Origin: Sphingobium indicum B90A
GTDB taxonomy: Bacteria > Pseudomonadota > Alphaproteobacteria > Sphingomonadales > Sphingomonadaceae
Length of the DNA stretch: 64,000 bases
Assembly: GCF_000264945.2 (NCBI RefSeq)
Contig: NZ_CP013070.1
Coordinates: forward strand, 3,490,501-3,554,500
Direction of reading: 5' to 3'
The notes beneath the pieces were generated by a model, which worked only from the letters and a program-made list of their open reading frames with translations, was not told the DNA's origin and ran no database searches. Of the stretch, positions 51,387 to 60,355 are shown one piece after another (position 1 is the first letter of the stretch; the number at the start of each line of letters is the position of its first letter). The translations under genes were made by a program, and so were the position numbers.

Positions 51387-51400
51387 CGACCGGACGGTCC
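51387..51400. promoter_or_regulatory. TetR-type operator 2
   Basis: CGACCG-GA-CGGTCC, 20 bases before the carboxymuconolactone-decarboxylase-like gene and divergent from site 1. One mismatch in the right arm. Confidence 0.72.
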
Positions 51401-51419
51401 GTGCACTAACGGAGAGACG

Positions 51420-52109
51420 ATGACTGATCTTCTGCCCCCGCTCGCCAGTCTTGGCCGCTTGCGCCGCGACGCCCCGAAGACCGTCGCGGGATTTCGCCGC
51501 TGGCGCGCGATCATCGATACCGACGGCGCCCTTCCTGCCAGAGTGAAGCGATTGTTCGTCGCCTGCGCCGCCACGATGAAGGGCTATCGGGAACTCGCAA
51601 CGCGGGAACTGGCAGAAGCGCGGGCGGCCGGTCTCACCGAGGCGGAGGCCGGAGCGGCGATCGCAATCCTCGCGAGCGTGCGCGGCGAGGGGGCGTCGCT
51701 GCGCTTCCATGATCTTTTCCGGGAGATCTACCCCGAAGCCACCGATCCCGACTGGCCCGACGACGACATGATCGTGGAAGATGGCGCGGCGCAGGCCAAT
51801 TTCCTTCAATATTTCGGCGCCATGCCCCCTTCGCTGGGCAAGCTGTTCGAGGTCAAGCCTCTGGGCGCCGACGCCTATTATCTCATGCGCGAGGGGACTT
51901 TGTCGGGGACGGCGCTGGGGCCTGTCTATGCGGAACTGCTGCTCGTCACCGTCCTCGTGGCCGACTATAGTTCATGGGCGTCCGTCCATATGAAGGGCGC
52001 GCGCGCCGCCGGCGCCAGCGAGGAAGCGGTGGCCGAAGCGGTGATCTGCGCCGTGCCGACCGCCGGCCTGTCCGCCTGGGTCATCGGCGCGACCGCGATG
52101 GATGCGTGA
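51420..52109 (+). CDS. carboxymuconolactone decarboxylase/AhpD-like protein
   Basis: 229 residues with two copies of the all-helical CMD/AhpD repeat (ARVKRLFVACAATMKGYREL, REAGLTEAEAGAAIAI-type; then LLLVTVLVADYSSWASVHMKGARAAGASEEAVAEAVICA in parts). No CxxC thiol pair, so it is not a peroxidase of AhpD type; a decarboxylase/lactone-type role or a degenerate function remains open. Divergent from the minus operon and controlled from the same operator pair. Confidence 0.78.
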   Translation: MTDLLPPLASLGRLRRDAPKTVAGFRRWRAIIDTDGALPARVKRLFVACAATMKGYRELATRELAEARAAGLTEAEAGAAIAILASVRGEGASLRFHDLFREIYPEATDPDWPDDDMIVEDGAAQANFLQYFGAMPPSLGKLFEVKPLGADAYYLMREGTLSGTALGPVYAELLLVTVLVADYSSWASVHMKGARAAGASEEAVAEAVICAVPTAGLSAWVIGATAMDA

Positions 52110-52122
52110 GGGCCGTCCGCCC

Positions 52123-52875
52123 TCAAAGACCGCTGACGAGGTGCCCGCCATCCACCGCGATGACCGCGCCCGTCATGTAGCGCGACTGATCGGAACATAG
52201 CAGCAGGAGCGGCCCGTCCAGATCCTGCATCTGGCCGAGTCGCTTCTGCGGTATGCGCGAAATGAGCCGCTGACCTGCGTCGGACGCGAAGAAGTCGCGG
52301 TTCAGGTCCGTCTCGATATAGCCGGGCGCGAGCGCGTTGACCCTTATGTCGAACGCCGCCCATTCCAGCGCGAGCGCCTTCGTCAACTGGATGAGGCCGG
52401 CCTTGCTGGCGGCATAGGCGGCCAACCCCTTGGACACGCGTTCCCCCAGGATCGAGGCGACGTTCACGATCGTCCCGCCTTCGCCCCGCATCATGCACGC
52501 CGCCTGCTGGGCCACGAGGAAGGCGCCGGTCAGATTGGGCTGGAGCACCTGCGACCACTCGGACGCGCTGAGATCGAGCGCCGCGCGCGTGTGGGCTACG
52601 CCTGCATTGTTGACGAGGATCGAGAGAGGCGCCGCAAGGTCGCTCTCGATTTGCCGGAAGGCTGCCGCCACCGCGTCCGGGTCGGTCACATCCATGGCGA
52701 CGGGAATGCATGTGCCGCCCTCCCGCCCGATCTCATCGGAGAGCGCCGAAAGCGCGCCGACTCGGCGCGCCGCCGCCACGACCGTCGCCCCTTCCCGCGC
52801 CAGCAGGCGAGCGAAATGCCGGCCCAAACCCGAACTCGCCCCCGTGACCAGCGCTGTCTTGCCCTCAACTTGCAT
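52123..52875 (-). CDS. short-chain dehydrogenase/reductase
   Basis: 250-residue SDR from ATG 52875 (GAGGGAGC upstream): TGASSGLGRHFARLL, ILVNNAGVAHT, SILGERVSKGLAAYAASKAG with the catalytic Tyr/Lys. C terminus GAVIAVDGGHLVSGL is the 3-oxoacyl-ACP-reductase-like type. Convergent with the CMD gene (13-base gap) and divergent from tetR, sharing operator 3. Confidence 0.87.
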   Translation of the reverse strand: MQVEGKTALVTGASSGLGRHFARLLAREGATVVAAARRVGALSALSDEIGREGGTCIPVAMDVTDPDAVAAAFRQIESDLAAPLSILVNNAGVAHTRAALDLSASEWSQVLQPNLTGAFLVAQQAACMMRGEGGTIVNVASILGERVSKGLAAYAASKAGLIQLTKALALEWAAFDIRVNALAPGYIETDLNRDFFASDAGQRLISRIPQKRLGQMQDLDGPLLLLCSDQSRYMTGAVIAVDGGHLVSGL

Positions 52876-52930
52876 TGTCCGCTCCCTCGCGCTTGCATTC
52901 TCGTCATCCAGCCCTATCCCTAGGAGGAAC

Positions 52931-52944
52931 CGACCAGACGGTCG
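52931..52944. promoter_or_regulatory. TetR-type operator 3
   Basis: CGACCA-GA-CGGTCG between the divergent SDR and tetR genes, one mismatch in the left arm; placed for autoregulation. Confidence 0.72.
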
Positions 52945-52993
52945 ACTTACCTTTGTGAGAGGTAGGAACGCAGAACAGGGAACAGAGCCGGCA

Positions 52994-53611
52994 ATGGCGC
53001 GAGAAGCAGCAAAGAAACGGCAGACGACCGAAGCGCATGACGAGAAGCGCAACGAGATATTGAGGCATTGCGCAACGCTGTTCGACCGGGTGGGGTATCA
53101 CAAGGCGTCGATGCAGATGCTGGCGGATGAGGTGGGCCTCGGCAAGCCGACGCTCTACCATTATTTCCCCAGCAAGAACGCCATCCTCTTCGCGATGCAC
53201 GACGCGCATATGAGCGCGCTGCTGGCCGGACTCGACGAGGAAGGAGGATCGGACGATCCGCTGGGCCGCCTGCGCGCGGCATGCATCGACATCCTGCGGC
53301 AGATCGCGGAGCATCCGGGTTATGTCCGGGCGTTCATGGACCATTATGAGGATCTGGAAGGCAAGATGCGCGACCATATCCGGGCGCAGCGCAACGCCTA
53401 TCTGCAGCGGGTGCGCGGCATCATCGAGCAGGGGATCGCGAACGGTCATTTCCGCCCGTGCGACCCGGGGCTCACCACCTTGGGCTTCCTCGGCATGTGC
53501 AACTGGGCCTATAAATGGTATCCTCCCCTGGCCAAGCGCAGATCGCCGGAGGACGTCGCCGACGCGATCTGCAAGCCCTTTTTCGAGGGGCTGAGCCTGA
53601 AGGACCGCTGA
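52994..53611 (+). CDS. TetR family regulator of the catabolic cluster
   Basis: 205 residues. N-terminal HTH at ~18-65: NEILRHCATLFDRVGYHKAS, MQMLADEVGLGKPTLYHYFP. C-terminal ligand domain resembles the KstR2/FadR-like TetR group that binds acyl-CoA ligands (inferred from fold only). The palindrome CGACCG-N2-CGGTCG appears at its own promoter and three others in the cluster, so it very likely represses the whole regulon until a pathway intermediate is present. Confidence 0.88.
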   Translation: MAREAAKKRQTTEAHDEKRNEILRHCATLFDRVGYHKASMQMLADEVGLGKPTLYHYFPSKNAILFAMHDAHMSALLAGLDEEGGSDDPLGRLRAACIDILRQIAEHPGYVRAFMDHYEDLEGKMRDHIRAQRNAYLQRVRGIIEQGIANGHFRPCDPGLTTLGFLGMCNWAYKWYPPLAKRRSPEDVADAICKPFFEGLSLKDR

Positions 53612-53613
53612 CC

Positions 53614-54411
53614 ATGTCCGCTGCCGGCCGCTCCTGCACGATGCCGTCCGCCGTCCTGATCGACGCGGTCCGCTTTTCGGAACCGGGGGGCATAGGGCCA
53701 GCGGCGGAGCGGCTGCGCGATGCGGTGATGGACCTTTGCGGGCTTCGCACGGCGGTCACGCATAATGTGGCCTCCCGCGAACCGATGCGCGACGGAAACG
53801 GCGCTGTGCTCGCCAGCGAGATATTCGGTTTTCGCGGCGAGGAACCGCGCTGGTGGGAGGTGCCTCAGCTTGCCCTTTCCTCGCCCATCGTTCACGCCTG
53901 CCGGGTGGAGGCCGAACCCTTCTGGTGCAACGCGCATGGCTTTTTCACCCGTCTGCCCAACCCGCTGCTCGACGTGATCGACCTGCACGATTTCCGCATC
54001 CGGGCCATGACGGCGGCGGCGATCGTGGTTCCGATCCACCTGCCCTTCGGGCAGATCGGCGCGGCGAGCTTCCTCTCGCCCGAGCCGGAGGCCAATGACC
54101 TGTCGGATGCCTATGCCTGCGCCGCGGACGCTCTGGCCGTGCTGGCGCGGGCCTTCGTGCAAAGCTATGTCAAGGTGACGGCGCGGGCGCGCCCCGGTCT
54201 GGGGAGCATATCCCTGAGCAAGCGCGAGGTGGAATGCCTGCGCTGGGCGGCCGCCGGGAAGACGAACGAGGAAATCGGCATCATCCTGGGCCTGCAACGC
54301 ACCACGGTGCGATTCCATATCCGATCGGCGTCGGTGAAGCTGGATGCCGTGAACCGCGACCAGACGATGTTCAAGGCGGCGCAGCTCGGCTTCCTGGGCA
54401 TGATAAACTAG
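53614..54411 (+). CDS. LuxR-type regulator
   Basis: 265 residues. N-terminal sensor-like region of ~190 residues without clear similarity to classical autoinducer domains, then a LuxR HTH at ~200-260: LSKREVECLRWAAAGKTNEE, IGIILGLQRTTVRFHIRSAS. It begins two bases after tetR and so is co-transcribed; a second, positive regulator of the regulon is plausible. Confidence 0.82.
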   Translation: MSAAGRSCTMPSAVLIDAVRFSEPGGIGPAAERLRDAVMDLCGLRTAVTHNVASREPMRDGNGAVLASEIFGFRGEEPRWWEVPQLALSSPIVHACRVEAEPFWCNAHGFFTRLPNPLLDVIDLHDFRIRAMTAAAIVVPIHLPFGQIGAASFLSPEPEANDLSDAYACAADALAVLARAFVQSYVKVTARARPGLGSISLSKREVECLRWAAAGKTNEEIGIILGLQRTTVRFHIRSASVKLDAVNRDQTMFKAAQLGFLGMIN

Positions 54412-54434
54412 CCCCTGTCGCATTGGTCAGAAGC

Positions 54435-54448
54435 CGACCGAACGGTCG
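54435..54448. promoter_or_regulatory. TetR-type operator 4
   Basis: Perfect palindrome CGACCG-AA-CGGTCG 30 bases before the plus-strand catabolic operon. Confidence 0.77.
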
Positions 54449-54477
54449 GGCGCTATGTCTTCGGAAGGAGATAAGCG

Positions 54478-54900
54478 ATGCCCGACACCCTGCCCATTCC
54501 GATAGCCGACGGCCTCATCTGCCCCGATGCAGACGGCATTGCGCTGCTTGCCTCCAGAGAGCGGGCAACCCATCGCCTGTGCTTTCCGGCACGGCCGGAA
54601 GACGACACGCGCTACGACCGCGTCCTGCTGCCGCGCACGGGCCGGCTCTGGTCGTGGACTGTCCAGCGTTTCCGCCCCAAGTCGCCGCCCTATGCCGGCC
54701 CGGAAGCGTTCGAGCCTTACGCCGTGGGCTATGTCGAACTGGATGGGGCGCTGATCGTCGAGGGTCGCCTGGTCGACGTGGCGTTCGATGATCTGGCAAT
54801 CGGCATGGCGATGCGCGTCGTGCCGCTGCCCTTCCCGCTGGCGGACGGCACAGTGCGCACCAGCTTCGGCTTCGCACCGGACGGGAGCGCCGGGATATGA
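54478..54900 (+). CDS. DUF35/OB-fold protein, partner of SCP-x-type thiolase
   Basis: 140 residues. The DUF35 OB-fold is recognisable (LLPRTGRLWSWTVQRFRPKS, PYAVGYVELDGALIVEGRLV). The usual zinc-ribbon cysteine pairs are missing; only two scattered cysteines remain. DUF35 proteins form complexes with lipid-transfer thiolases and, in steroid degraders, make up retro-aldolases of side-chain cleavage. Its stop overlaps the thiolase ATG (ATGA), which supports a complex. AAGGAGA precedes the ATG. Confidence 0.82.
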   Translation: MPDTLPIPIADGLICPDADGIALLASRERATHRLCFPARPEDDTRYDRVLLPRTGRLWSWTVQRFRPKSPPYAGPEAFEPYAVGYVELDGALIVEGRLVDVAFDDLAIGMAMRVVPLPFPLADGTVRTSFGFAPDGSAGI

Positions 54901-56045
54901 GCGAGGACGTCTTCATCGTCGGCGCGGGAATCCATCCCTTCGGCCGCACGCCCGGCCTTTCGGGCCTGCAGCAGGGCGTCTTCGCCGTCCGCCAGGCGCT
55001 CGAACGCGCGGGGCTGGCATGGCGCGATATCCAGTTCGCGTTCGGCGGATCGGACGCCGCCGGGAATGCGGACACGATGGTGTCGGAACTGGGGCTGACC
55101 GGCATCCCCTTCATCAACGTCGCCAACGGGTGCGCGACTGGCGGTTCGGCGATGTTCGGCGCCTACAGCACGATCAAGTCCGGCGAGTTCGATCTTGGCC
55201 TCGCTGTAGGTTTCGACAAGCACCCGCGAGGCTCCTTCTCGCCCCTGCCGGCGGACTGGGGGTTGCCGGACTGGTATGGCGAGACGGGGCTGATGCTGAC
55301 CACCCAGTTCTTCGCCATGAAGATCCAGCGTTATATGAGCCTCCATGGCATCACCCCGCGCATGCTGGGCGCGGTCGCCGAAAAGGCGTTCGCCAACGGC
55401 GTCCTCGCCGATCATGCCTGGCGGCGCGAAGCGGTGGACATCGACACCATCCTCCATTCGCAGATGGTCAGCGACCCGCTCACCAAATTCATGTTCTGCT
55501 CGCCGGGGGAGGGCGCGGTGGCGCTGTTGCTGGCGAGCGGCAGGAAAGCCCGCGAACTCGGCCTGCCCGCGGTGCGGTTGCGTGCGGCCGCGGTTCGCAC
55601 CCGGCCCCCCGGATCGTTCGAGGTCTTTTCGCCAGCGCTTGATCTGGAGCGCGGCGGCTCGCCCACCAGCGTCGCGTCTCAGGCAGCCTATGACATGGCG
55701 GGCGTCGGCCCCGAGGACATCGACATCGCGCAACTTCAGGACACGGAGGCGGGGGCCGAGATCATGCACATGGCCGAAAACGGGTTCTGCGCCGATGGCG
55801 AGCAGGCCGCATGGATCGCCGAGGGCCGCACGCGGATCGACGGCAGCCTGCCGGTCAACACCGATGGCGGGTGCCTCGCCTGCGGGGAGCCGATCGGCGC
55901 ATCGGGGCTTCGCCAGGTGTATGAAAATTATGTGCAATTGATCGGGCAGGCGGGTGCGCGGCAGGCTCCGGGCAAGCTGCGCCTGGGCTACAGCCATGTC
56001 TATGGCGCGCCGGGCGTGTCCGCCGTCGCCATCGTGGAGCGCTGA
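54897..56045 (+). CDS. SCP-x/lipid-transfer-type thiolase (possible side-chain aldolase)
   Basis: 382 residues of the thiolase fold: N-terminal cysteine in INVANGCATGGSAMFGAYST, central NTDGGCLACGEPIGASGLRQ. The GHPxGA histidine of normal thiolases is replaced by a glutamate in CGEPIGASG, as in non-thiolytic relatives. With the DUF35 partner this fits an Ltp2-like aldolase that removes a short acyl unit, though the substrate is not shown. Part of the plus operon. Confidence 0.83.
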   Translation: MSEDVFIVGAGIHPFGRTPGLSGLQQGVFAVRQALERAGLAWRDIQFAFGGSDAAGNADTMVSELGLTGIPFINVANGCATGGSAMFGAYSTIKSGEFDLGLAVGFDKHPRGSFSPLPADWGLPDWYGETGLMLTTQFFAMKIQRYMSLHGITPRMLGAVAEKAFANGVLADHAWRREAVDIDTILHSQMVSDPLTKFMFCSPGEGAVALLLASGRKARELGLPAVRLRAAAVRTRPPGSFEVFSPALDLERGGSPTSVASQAAYDMAGVGPEDIDIAQLQDTEAGAEIMHMAENGFCADGEQAAWIAEGRTRIDGSLPVNTDGGCLACGEPIGASGLRQVYENYVQLIGQAGARQAPGKLRLGYSHVYGAPGVSAVAIVER

Positions 56046-56049
56046 GGCC

Positions 56050-57228
56050 ATGGACCTGGCGCTTACACCAGAGCAGCGCGCCTTCCGCGAGGAGGTGCGC
56101 GCTTTCCTCGCCGCATCGCTCTCGCCCAAGCTTCGGCGCGGGGCCGCACTGACGTCCGGCGTCTTCGCCGAACCCGATATCGCACGCGAATGGCAGGCGA
56201 TATTGGAAGCGAAGGGATGGCTGGTCTATCACTGGCCGGACCATGCAGGCGGGCCGGGATGGACGCCGGTCCAGCGCTGGATCTTCGAGAAGGAATGCGC
56301 GGAGGCGGGCGCTCCGATCCTGCCCGGCATGGGCCTGAAGCTGGTGGGGCCGGTGCTCTACACCTATGGCACCCAGGCGCAGAAGGACCATTATCTCCCG
56401 CGCCTGCGCACGGCCGAGCATGTTTGGGCGCAGGGTTTTTCGGAACCCGGCTCCGGCTCCGACCTCGCCAGCCTGCGGACCCGCGCCGTGCGCGACGGCG
56501 ACCATTATGTCGTGTCGGGCCACAAGATCTGGACCACGCAGGCGCACCATGCGAACCGGCTGTTCGCTTTGGTCCGCACCGATCCGCATGTGAAGCCGCA
56601 ACAGGGCATCAGTTTCCTGCTGATCGACATGGCGCTGCCCGGCGTGACGGTGAAGCCGATCCTCAGCGCGTCGGGCGATCACGAGTTGAACGAGGTCTTC
56701 CTCGACGAGGTGCGGGTGCCGGTCTCGGACCGTGTCGGCGAAGAGGGGCAAGGCTGGTCTATCGCCAAGTTCCTGCTGGAGAATGAGCGGGGCGGGTCCA
56801 GCTTCGCCCCGGCGATCCTGGCCGATCTTGCCCGGTTGCGCACATCGATGGGGCCGCTGACCGGCGAACTGGCGGATCGCGCCGTCCGGCTTCAACTGGA
56901 GGCGGAAGCGCTGGAGATGACCGAACTGCGGACGCTGATCGAGATCGAGCATGGCGCCGCGCCCGACCCGCGCAGCCTGACCACCAAGCTGCTGGCGTCC
57001 GAGATCCGGCAGGGCGTGGAGGCGCTGGCGGTTGACGCCTTCGGCCTCGCCGGTCTTCAACTGCCGGTCGAGCGTCCCTTTTACGGCGACGCTATGCCCA
57101 CACCCATCGGTTCGCCTGAGGCGCAGGTCGCGGCCGCCCGCTACCTCAACGCCCGCGCCTGGTCGATCTTCGGCGGCACCAGCGAAATCCAGCTCACACT
57201 CATCGCGAAGGCCGCGCTCGGCCTTTAG
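56050..57228 (+). CDS. acyl-CoA dehydrogenase
   Basis: 392 residues. Flavin/CoA motifs: QGFSEPGSGSDLASLRTRAV, HYVVSGHKIWTTQAHHANRL, and the end RAWSIFGGTSEIQLTLIAKA. Resembles the FadE26/FadE34 long-side members that act with a second, shorter ACAD; the shorter 332-residue one at 58426 may be the heteromer partner. Starts four bases after the thiolase. Confidence 0.87.
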   Translation: MDLALTPEQRAFREEVRAFLAASLSPKLRRGAALTSGVFAEPDIAREWQAILEAKGWLVYHWPDHAGGPGWTPVQRWIFEKECAEAGAPILPGMGLKLVGPVLYTYGTQAQKDHYLPRLRTAEHVWAQGFSEPGSGSDLASLRTRAVRDGDHYVVSGHKIWTTQAHHANRLFALVRTDPHVKPQQGISFLLIDMALPGVTVKPILSASGDHELNEVFLDEVRVPVSDRVGEEGQGWSIAKFLLENERGGSSFAPAILADLARLRTSMGPLTGELADRAVRLQLEAEALEMTELRTLIEIEHGAAPDPRSLTTKLLASEIRQGVEALAVDAFGLAGLQLPVERPFYGDAMPTPIGSPEAQVAAARYLNARAWSIFGGTSEIQLTLIAKAALGL

Positions 57229-57246
57229 ACACAAGAAGGATGCACC

Positions 57247-58422
57247 ATGCCTGAAGCCTATATCGTTTCCGCCCGCCGCACCGCTGGCGGCCGCCGCAAC
57301 GGCCGCCTTGCCGGCTGGCACCCCGCCGATCTTGGCGCCCTCGTGCTGGACGCGCTGGTCGCCGACGCGGGCGTCGATCCGGCCGCGATCGACGATGTGA
57401 TCATCGGTTGCGTCAGCCAGGTGGGCGAGCAGACCTTCGCCTTCGGCCGCAACATCGTGCTCGCCTCCAGCCTGCCCGACAGCGTGCCGGCGGTGACGAT
57501 CGACAGGCAGTGCGGCTCGTCCCAGCAGGCCGTGCATTTCGCGGCGCAGGCGGTCATGTCGGGCCTTCAGGACATCGTGATCGCAGGGGGCGTCGAAAGC
57601 ATGACGCGCGTGCCGATGGGCTCGCCCATCACGCTGGCCAAGGCGGGCGGCATCGGCGCCAACCCCTTCTCGGAGGCGATCCAGAAGCGCTATGGCGTGG
57701 AGATGTTCAGCCAGTTCCACGGCGCGCAGATGATCGCCGACAAATATGGCTTCACCCGCGACGACCATGACAGGTTCGCGCTCGCCAGCCACCGGAAAGC
57801 GGCGGCGGCCATGAATGCAGGCGCGTTCGACGCCGAGATCGTTCCGGTGCCCGTCGTCACGGCGGAAGGGGAGCAGGCGATCCACGACCGCGACGAAGGC
57901 GTCCGCGCCGATGCGTCGATGGAGTCGATCGGTTCGGTCAAGTTGCTGAGCGAGGGCGGCACGCTGTCCGCGGCGACCGCGAGCCAGATCTGCGACGGCG
58001 CGAGCGGCGTGCTCGTCGCGTCCGAAGCCGCCGTCAGGGCGCATGGCCTGAAGCCCATCGCCCGCATCGTCAACCTGGCGGTGACGGCGGGCGACCCGGT
58101 CATCATGCTGGAAGAGCCGATCCCGGCGACGCGGCGGGTTCTCGACCGCGCCGGCATGACGATGAAGGACATCGATCTGTTCGAAGTGAACGAGGCCTTC
58201 GCCTCGATCCCCCTGGCATGGATGAAGGCGCTTGATGCCGACCCGGAGAGGCTGAACGTCAACGGAGGCGCCATCGCGCTCGGTCATCCGCTCGGCGCGA
58301 CCGGCACGAAGCTGATGGCGACGCTGATCCATGCGCTCAAGGCGCGGGGCCAGCGCTACGGTCTCCAGACCATGTGCGAAGGCGGCGGCATCGCCAACGC
58401 CTCGATCATCGAGGTGCTCTGA
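57247..58422 (+). CDS. acetyl-CoA acyltransferase (degradative thiolase)
   Basis: 391 residues with the complete thiolase set: cysteine in IDRQCGSSQQAVHFAAQAVM, NGGAIALGHPLGATGTKLMA with its histidine, and the second cysteine in QTMCEGGGIANASIIEVL. Catalyses the last, CoA-dependent cleavage of beta-oxidation. Unlike its neighbour at 54897, all catalytic residues are normal. Confidence 0.9.
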   Translation: MPEAYIVSARRTAGGRRNGRLAGWHPADLGALVLDALVADAGVDPAAIDDVIIGCVSQVGEQTFAFGRNIVLASSLPDSVPAVTIDRQCGSSQQAVHFAAQAVMSGLQDIVIAGGVESMTRVPMGSPITLAKAGGIGANPFSEAIQKRYGVEMFSQFHGAQMIADKYGFTRDDHDRFALASHRKAAAAMNAGAFDAEIVPVPVVTAEGEQAIHDRDEGVRADASMESIGSVKLLSEGGTLSAATASQICDGASGVLVASEAAVRAHGLKPIARIVNLAVTAGDPVIMLEEPIPATRRVLDRAGMTMKDIDLFEVNEAFASIPLAWMKALDADPERLNVNGGAIALGHPLGATGTKLMATLIHALKARGQRYGLQTMCEGGGIANASIIEVL

Positions 58423-58425
58423 GCC

Positions 58426-59424
58426 ATGAACCTCGCGCTCAGCGATGAGCAGGCGATGGTCCGCGACATGGTCCGCCGCTTCCTGGCGGACCGATATGAC
58501 GCGACGACCATGGCGAAAGGGCCGATGTCTCCCGACGACTGGCGCGCATTGGGGGAACTCGGCCTTTTCGCCCTGCTGACGCCGGAGCAGGCAGGCGGCC
58601 TGGGCGGCGGCGCGGCGGAGGTGATGATCGTCTCCGAAGAGATGGGGCGCGCCCTTGCGATCACCCCGCTGGCCGAGGCCATCCTGCTGTGCGGCCGGGC
58701 CATCGCTGGCAGTGCCGCCGCCGAAGAATGGGGCGACAGGCTGATGCAGGGGGACGCCCTGCTCGCATTCGCGCCGGGTGGCGCGCTTGTGGACGGAAGG
58801 CTCCGCGGATCGGCGGCCATTGTCCGGGATGGCATGGATGCCGCCGCCTTTGTCGTGGAGACCGAGGCAGGCGCGCTTATGCTGGTCGACGGGCAGGACA
58901 GCGGAGTCCGCAGGACGCCGGTTCGCCTGGTCGACGGCAGCATGGCGGCCCATGTGCGATTCGATGCGGTGCAGGCCCAGCCGCTCACCGTTCCGGCGGG
59001 CATGTGGGCGGAGGCCCAAGCCCTGGCCGGCCTGTCGATCGTCGCCGAGTTAGTGGGCGCGATGGCGAGCTTGCTCGACCTGACCGTCGATTATGTCAGG
59101 CAGCGCCACCAGTTCGGCAAGCCGATCGCGAGCTTTCAGGTCGTCCAGCATCGCTGCGCCCGGATGTACACTTGGTTGGAGCAGTCCCGATCCTTGCTTT
59201 TGAAGGCGGCCCTGGCCGAGGAGGAAGCGCGGGTCCGGGCCGTGACGGCGGCGAGGGCCTATATTGGCGACGCTGCCTTGAAACTCGCTGAGGAGGCAGT
59301 GCAGTTGCATGGCGGCATGGGCGTGACCGATGAACTTGCGATCGGGCGAGGGCTGCGCCGCGTGCTGCTGCTGTCGCGCCTCCATGGCGGTGGAATCGCC
59401 GCCCGTGCCGCCCTGGCAGCCTAA
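58426..59424 (+). CDS. acyl-CoA dehydrogenase, short form
   Basis: 332 residues, ~50 shorter than usual. N-terminal helices (LSDEQAMVRDMVRRFLADRY), LGELGLFALLTPEQAGGLGG and the C-terminal RQRHQFGKPIASFQVVQHRC, VQLHGGMGVTDELAIGR are present, but the middle beta-domain is reduced. Such short ACADs are the FadE27-type second chain of heterotetrameric dehydrogenases used for bulky, side-chain-bearing substrates. Three bases after the thiolase stop. Confidence 0.82.
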   Translation: MNLALSDEQAMVRDMVRRFLADRYDATTMAKGPMSPDDWRALGELGLFALLTPEQAGGLGGGAAEVMIVSEEMGRALAITPLAEAILLCGRAIAGSAAAEEWGDRLMQGDALLAFAPGGALVDGRLRGSAAIVRDGMDAAAFVVETEAGALMLVDGQDSGVRRTPVRLVDGSMAAHVRFDAVQAQPLTVPAGMWAEAQALAGLSIVAELVGAMASLLDLTVDYVRQRHQFGKPIASFQVVQHRCARMYTWLEQSRSLLLKAALAEEEARVRAVTAARAYIGDAALKLAEEAVQLHGGMGVTDELAIGRGLRRVLLLSRLHGGGIAARAALAA

Positions 59425-59434
59425 GGGATCAACG

Positions 59435-60181
59435 ATGGCGACAAAAGGCAGGGTTGAAGGGAAGGTCGTTCTCATCACCGGCGCGGCGCACGGGCTGGGC
59501 AAGGCCGATGCCGAGGCGCTGGCGCGCGAGGGCGCGCGGGTGATCGTCGCCGACGTCGACGAGGAGGAAGCGCAGCGGGTCGCCGACATGCTTCCGGCAG
59601 CGATGGCGCTTCGCCTGGACGTGACCTGCGAAGCGCAATGGCAGGCCGCGTTGACGAAAATCATGCACGCCTATGGCCGGCTCGATGCGCTGGTCAACAA
59701 TGCGGGCATTGCTGCCTTCGAAACGGTCGAGCAGTCGTCGCTGGAGGCATTCCGCCGCGTGATGGCCGTTTCGGCGGAAGGAACGTTCCTGGGATGCAAG
59801 ACCTGCCTGCCGGCGCTGGCGGCCAGCGGCGCGGGATCGATCGTCAACATCGCGTCCGTGGCCGCGATCCGGGGCAATCCGGCCGTGTTCGCCTATAGCG
59901 CGGCGAAGGGCGCCGTGCTCTCCATGACGCGCAGCCTGATCGTGCATTGCCAGCAGCAGGGCTATCCCGTTCGCGCCAATGTGGTTCTCCCCGGATCGCA
60001 CGATACGCAGATGGTGCGCGAAGCCTATCGCTTCGCCGCGCCCGAATTGCGCGAAGCCGCCCGCAAGCACGAAGGACAGCCGGAGCATGTCGCCGACCTG
60101 GTCCTGTTCCTGGTGTCGGATGAGTCGGCCCGGTTGAACGGCGCGGAGATCGTCATCGACAATGGCCGGACCGTGGCCTGA
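59435..60181 (+). CDS. short-chain dehydrogenase/reductase, last gene of the plus operon
   Basis: 248-residue SDR from ATG 59435: TGAAHGLGKADAEALAREGA, ALVNNAGIAAFE, VFAYSAAKGAVLSMTRSLIV. A cyclopentanol-type oxidoreductase by general similarity; substrate not predictable. Its stop lies three bases before the MITE-like element. Confidence 0.85.
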   Translation: MATKGRVEGKVVLITGAAHGLGKADAEALAREGARVIVADVDEEEAQRVADMLPAAMALRLDVTCEAQWQAALTKIMHAYGRLDALVNNAGIAAFETVEQSSLEAFRRVMAVSAEGTFLGCKTCLPALAASGAGSIVNIASVAAIRGNPAVFAYSAAKGAVLSMTRSLIVHCQQQGYPVRANVVLPGSHDTQMVREAYRFAAPELREAARKHEGQPEHVADLVLFLVSDESARLNGAEIVIDNGRTVA

Positions 60182-60183
60182 TG

Positions 60184-60355
60184 CTAGGCTGTATCGACAT
60201 TCAGCCCTGACGGCCTGCAAATGGTTGAAGCGAGTCACGTGCCTCGCTTCAATCTCCGTGCTTCCGGTGCTCACCTACTTTGAGTAGGCTGCGCGCCGGG
60301 TCACGGAAAATCACCATTTTCGGCTCGCCATCTTCTGAATGTCGATACAGCCTAG
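60184..60355. mobile_element. 172-bp MITE-like element with perfect 21-bp terminal inverted repeats
   Basis: CTAGGCTGTATCGACATTCAG begins the element at 60184-60204 and its exact reverse complement ends it at 60335-60355; no gene lies within. An inner perfect palindrome TTGAAGCGAG ... CTCGCTTCAA (60219-60246) also exists. This is the structure of a non-autonomous transposable element. Its right end supplies the stop codon (TAG, 60352-60354) of the minus-strand DUF1254 gene. Confidence 0.75.

Noticed and set aside
55855..59019. 1054-residue minus-strand open frame
   Set aside because: Lies antisense to thiolase, ACAD and DUF35-partner genes with clear families; low-complexity composition typical of a GC-rich shadow frame.
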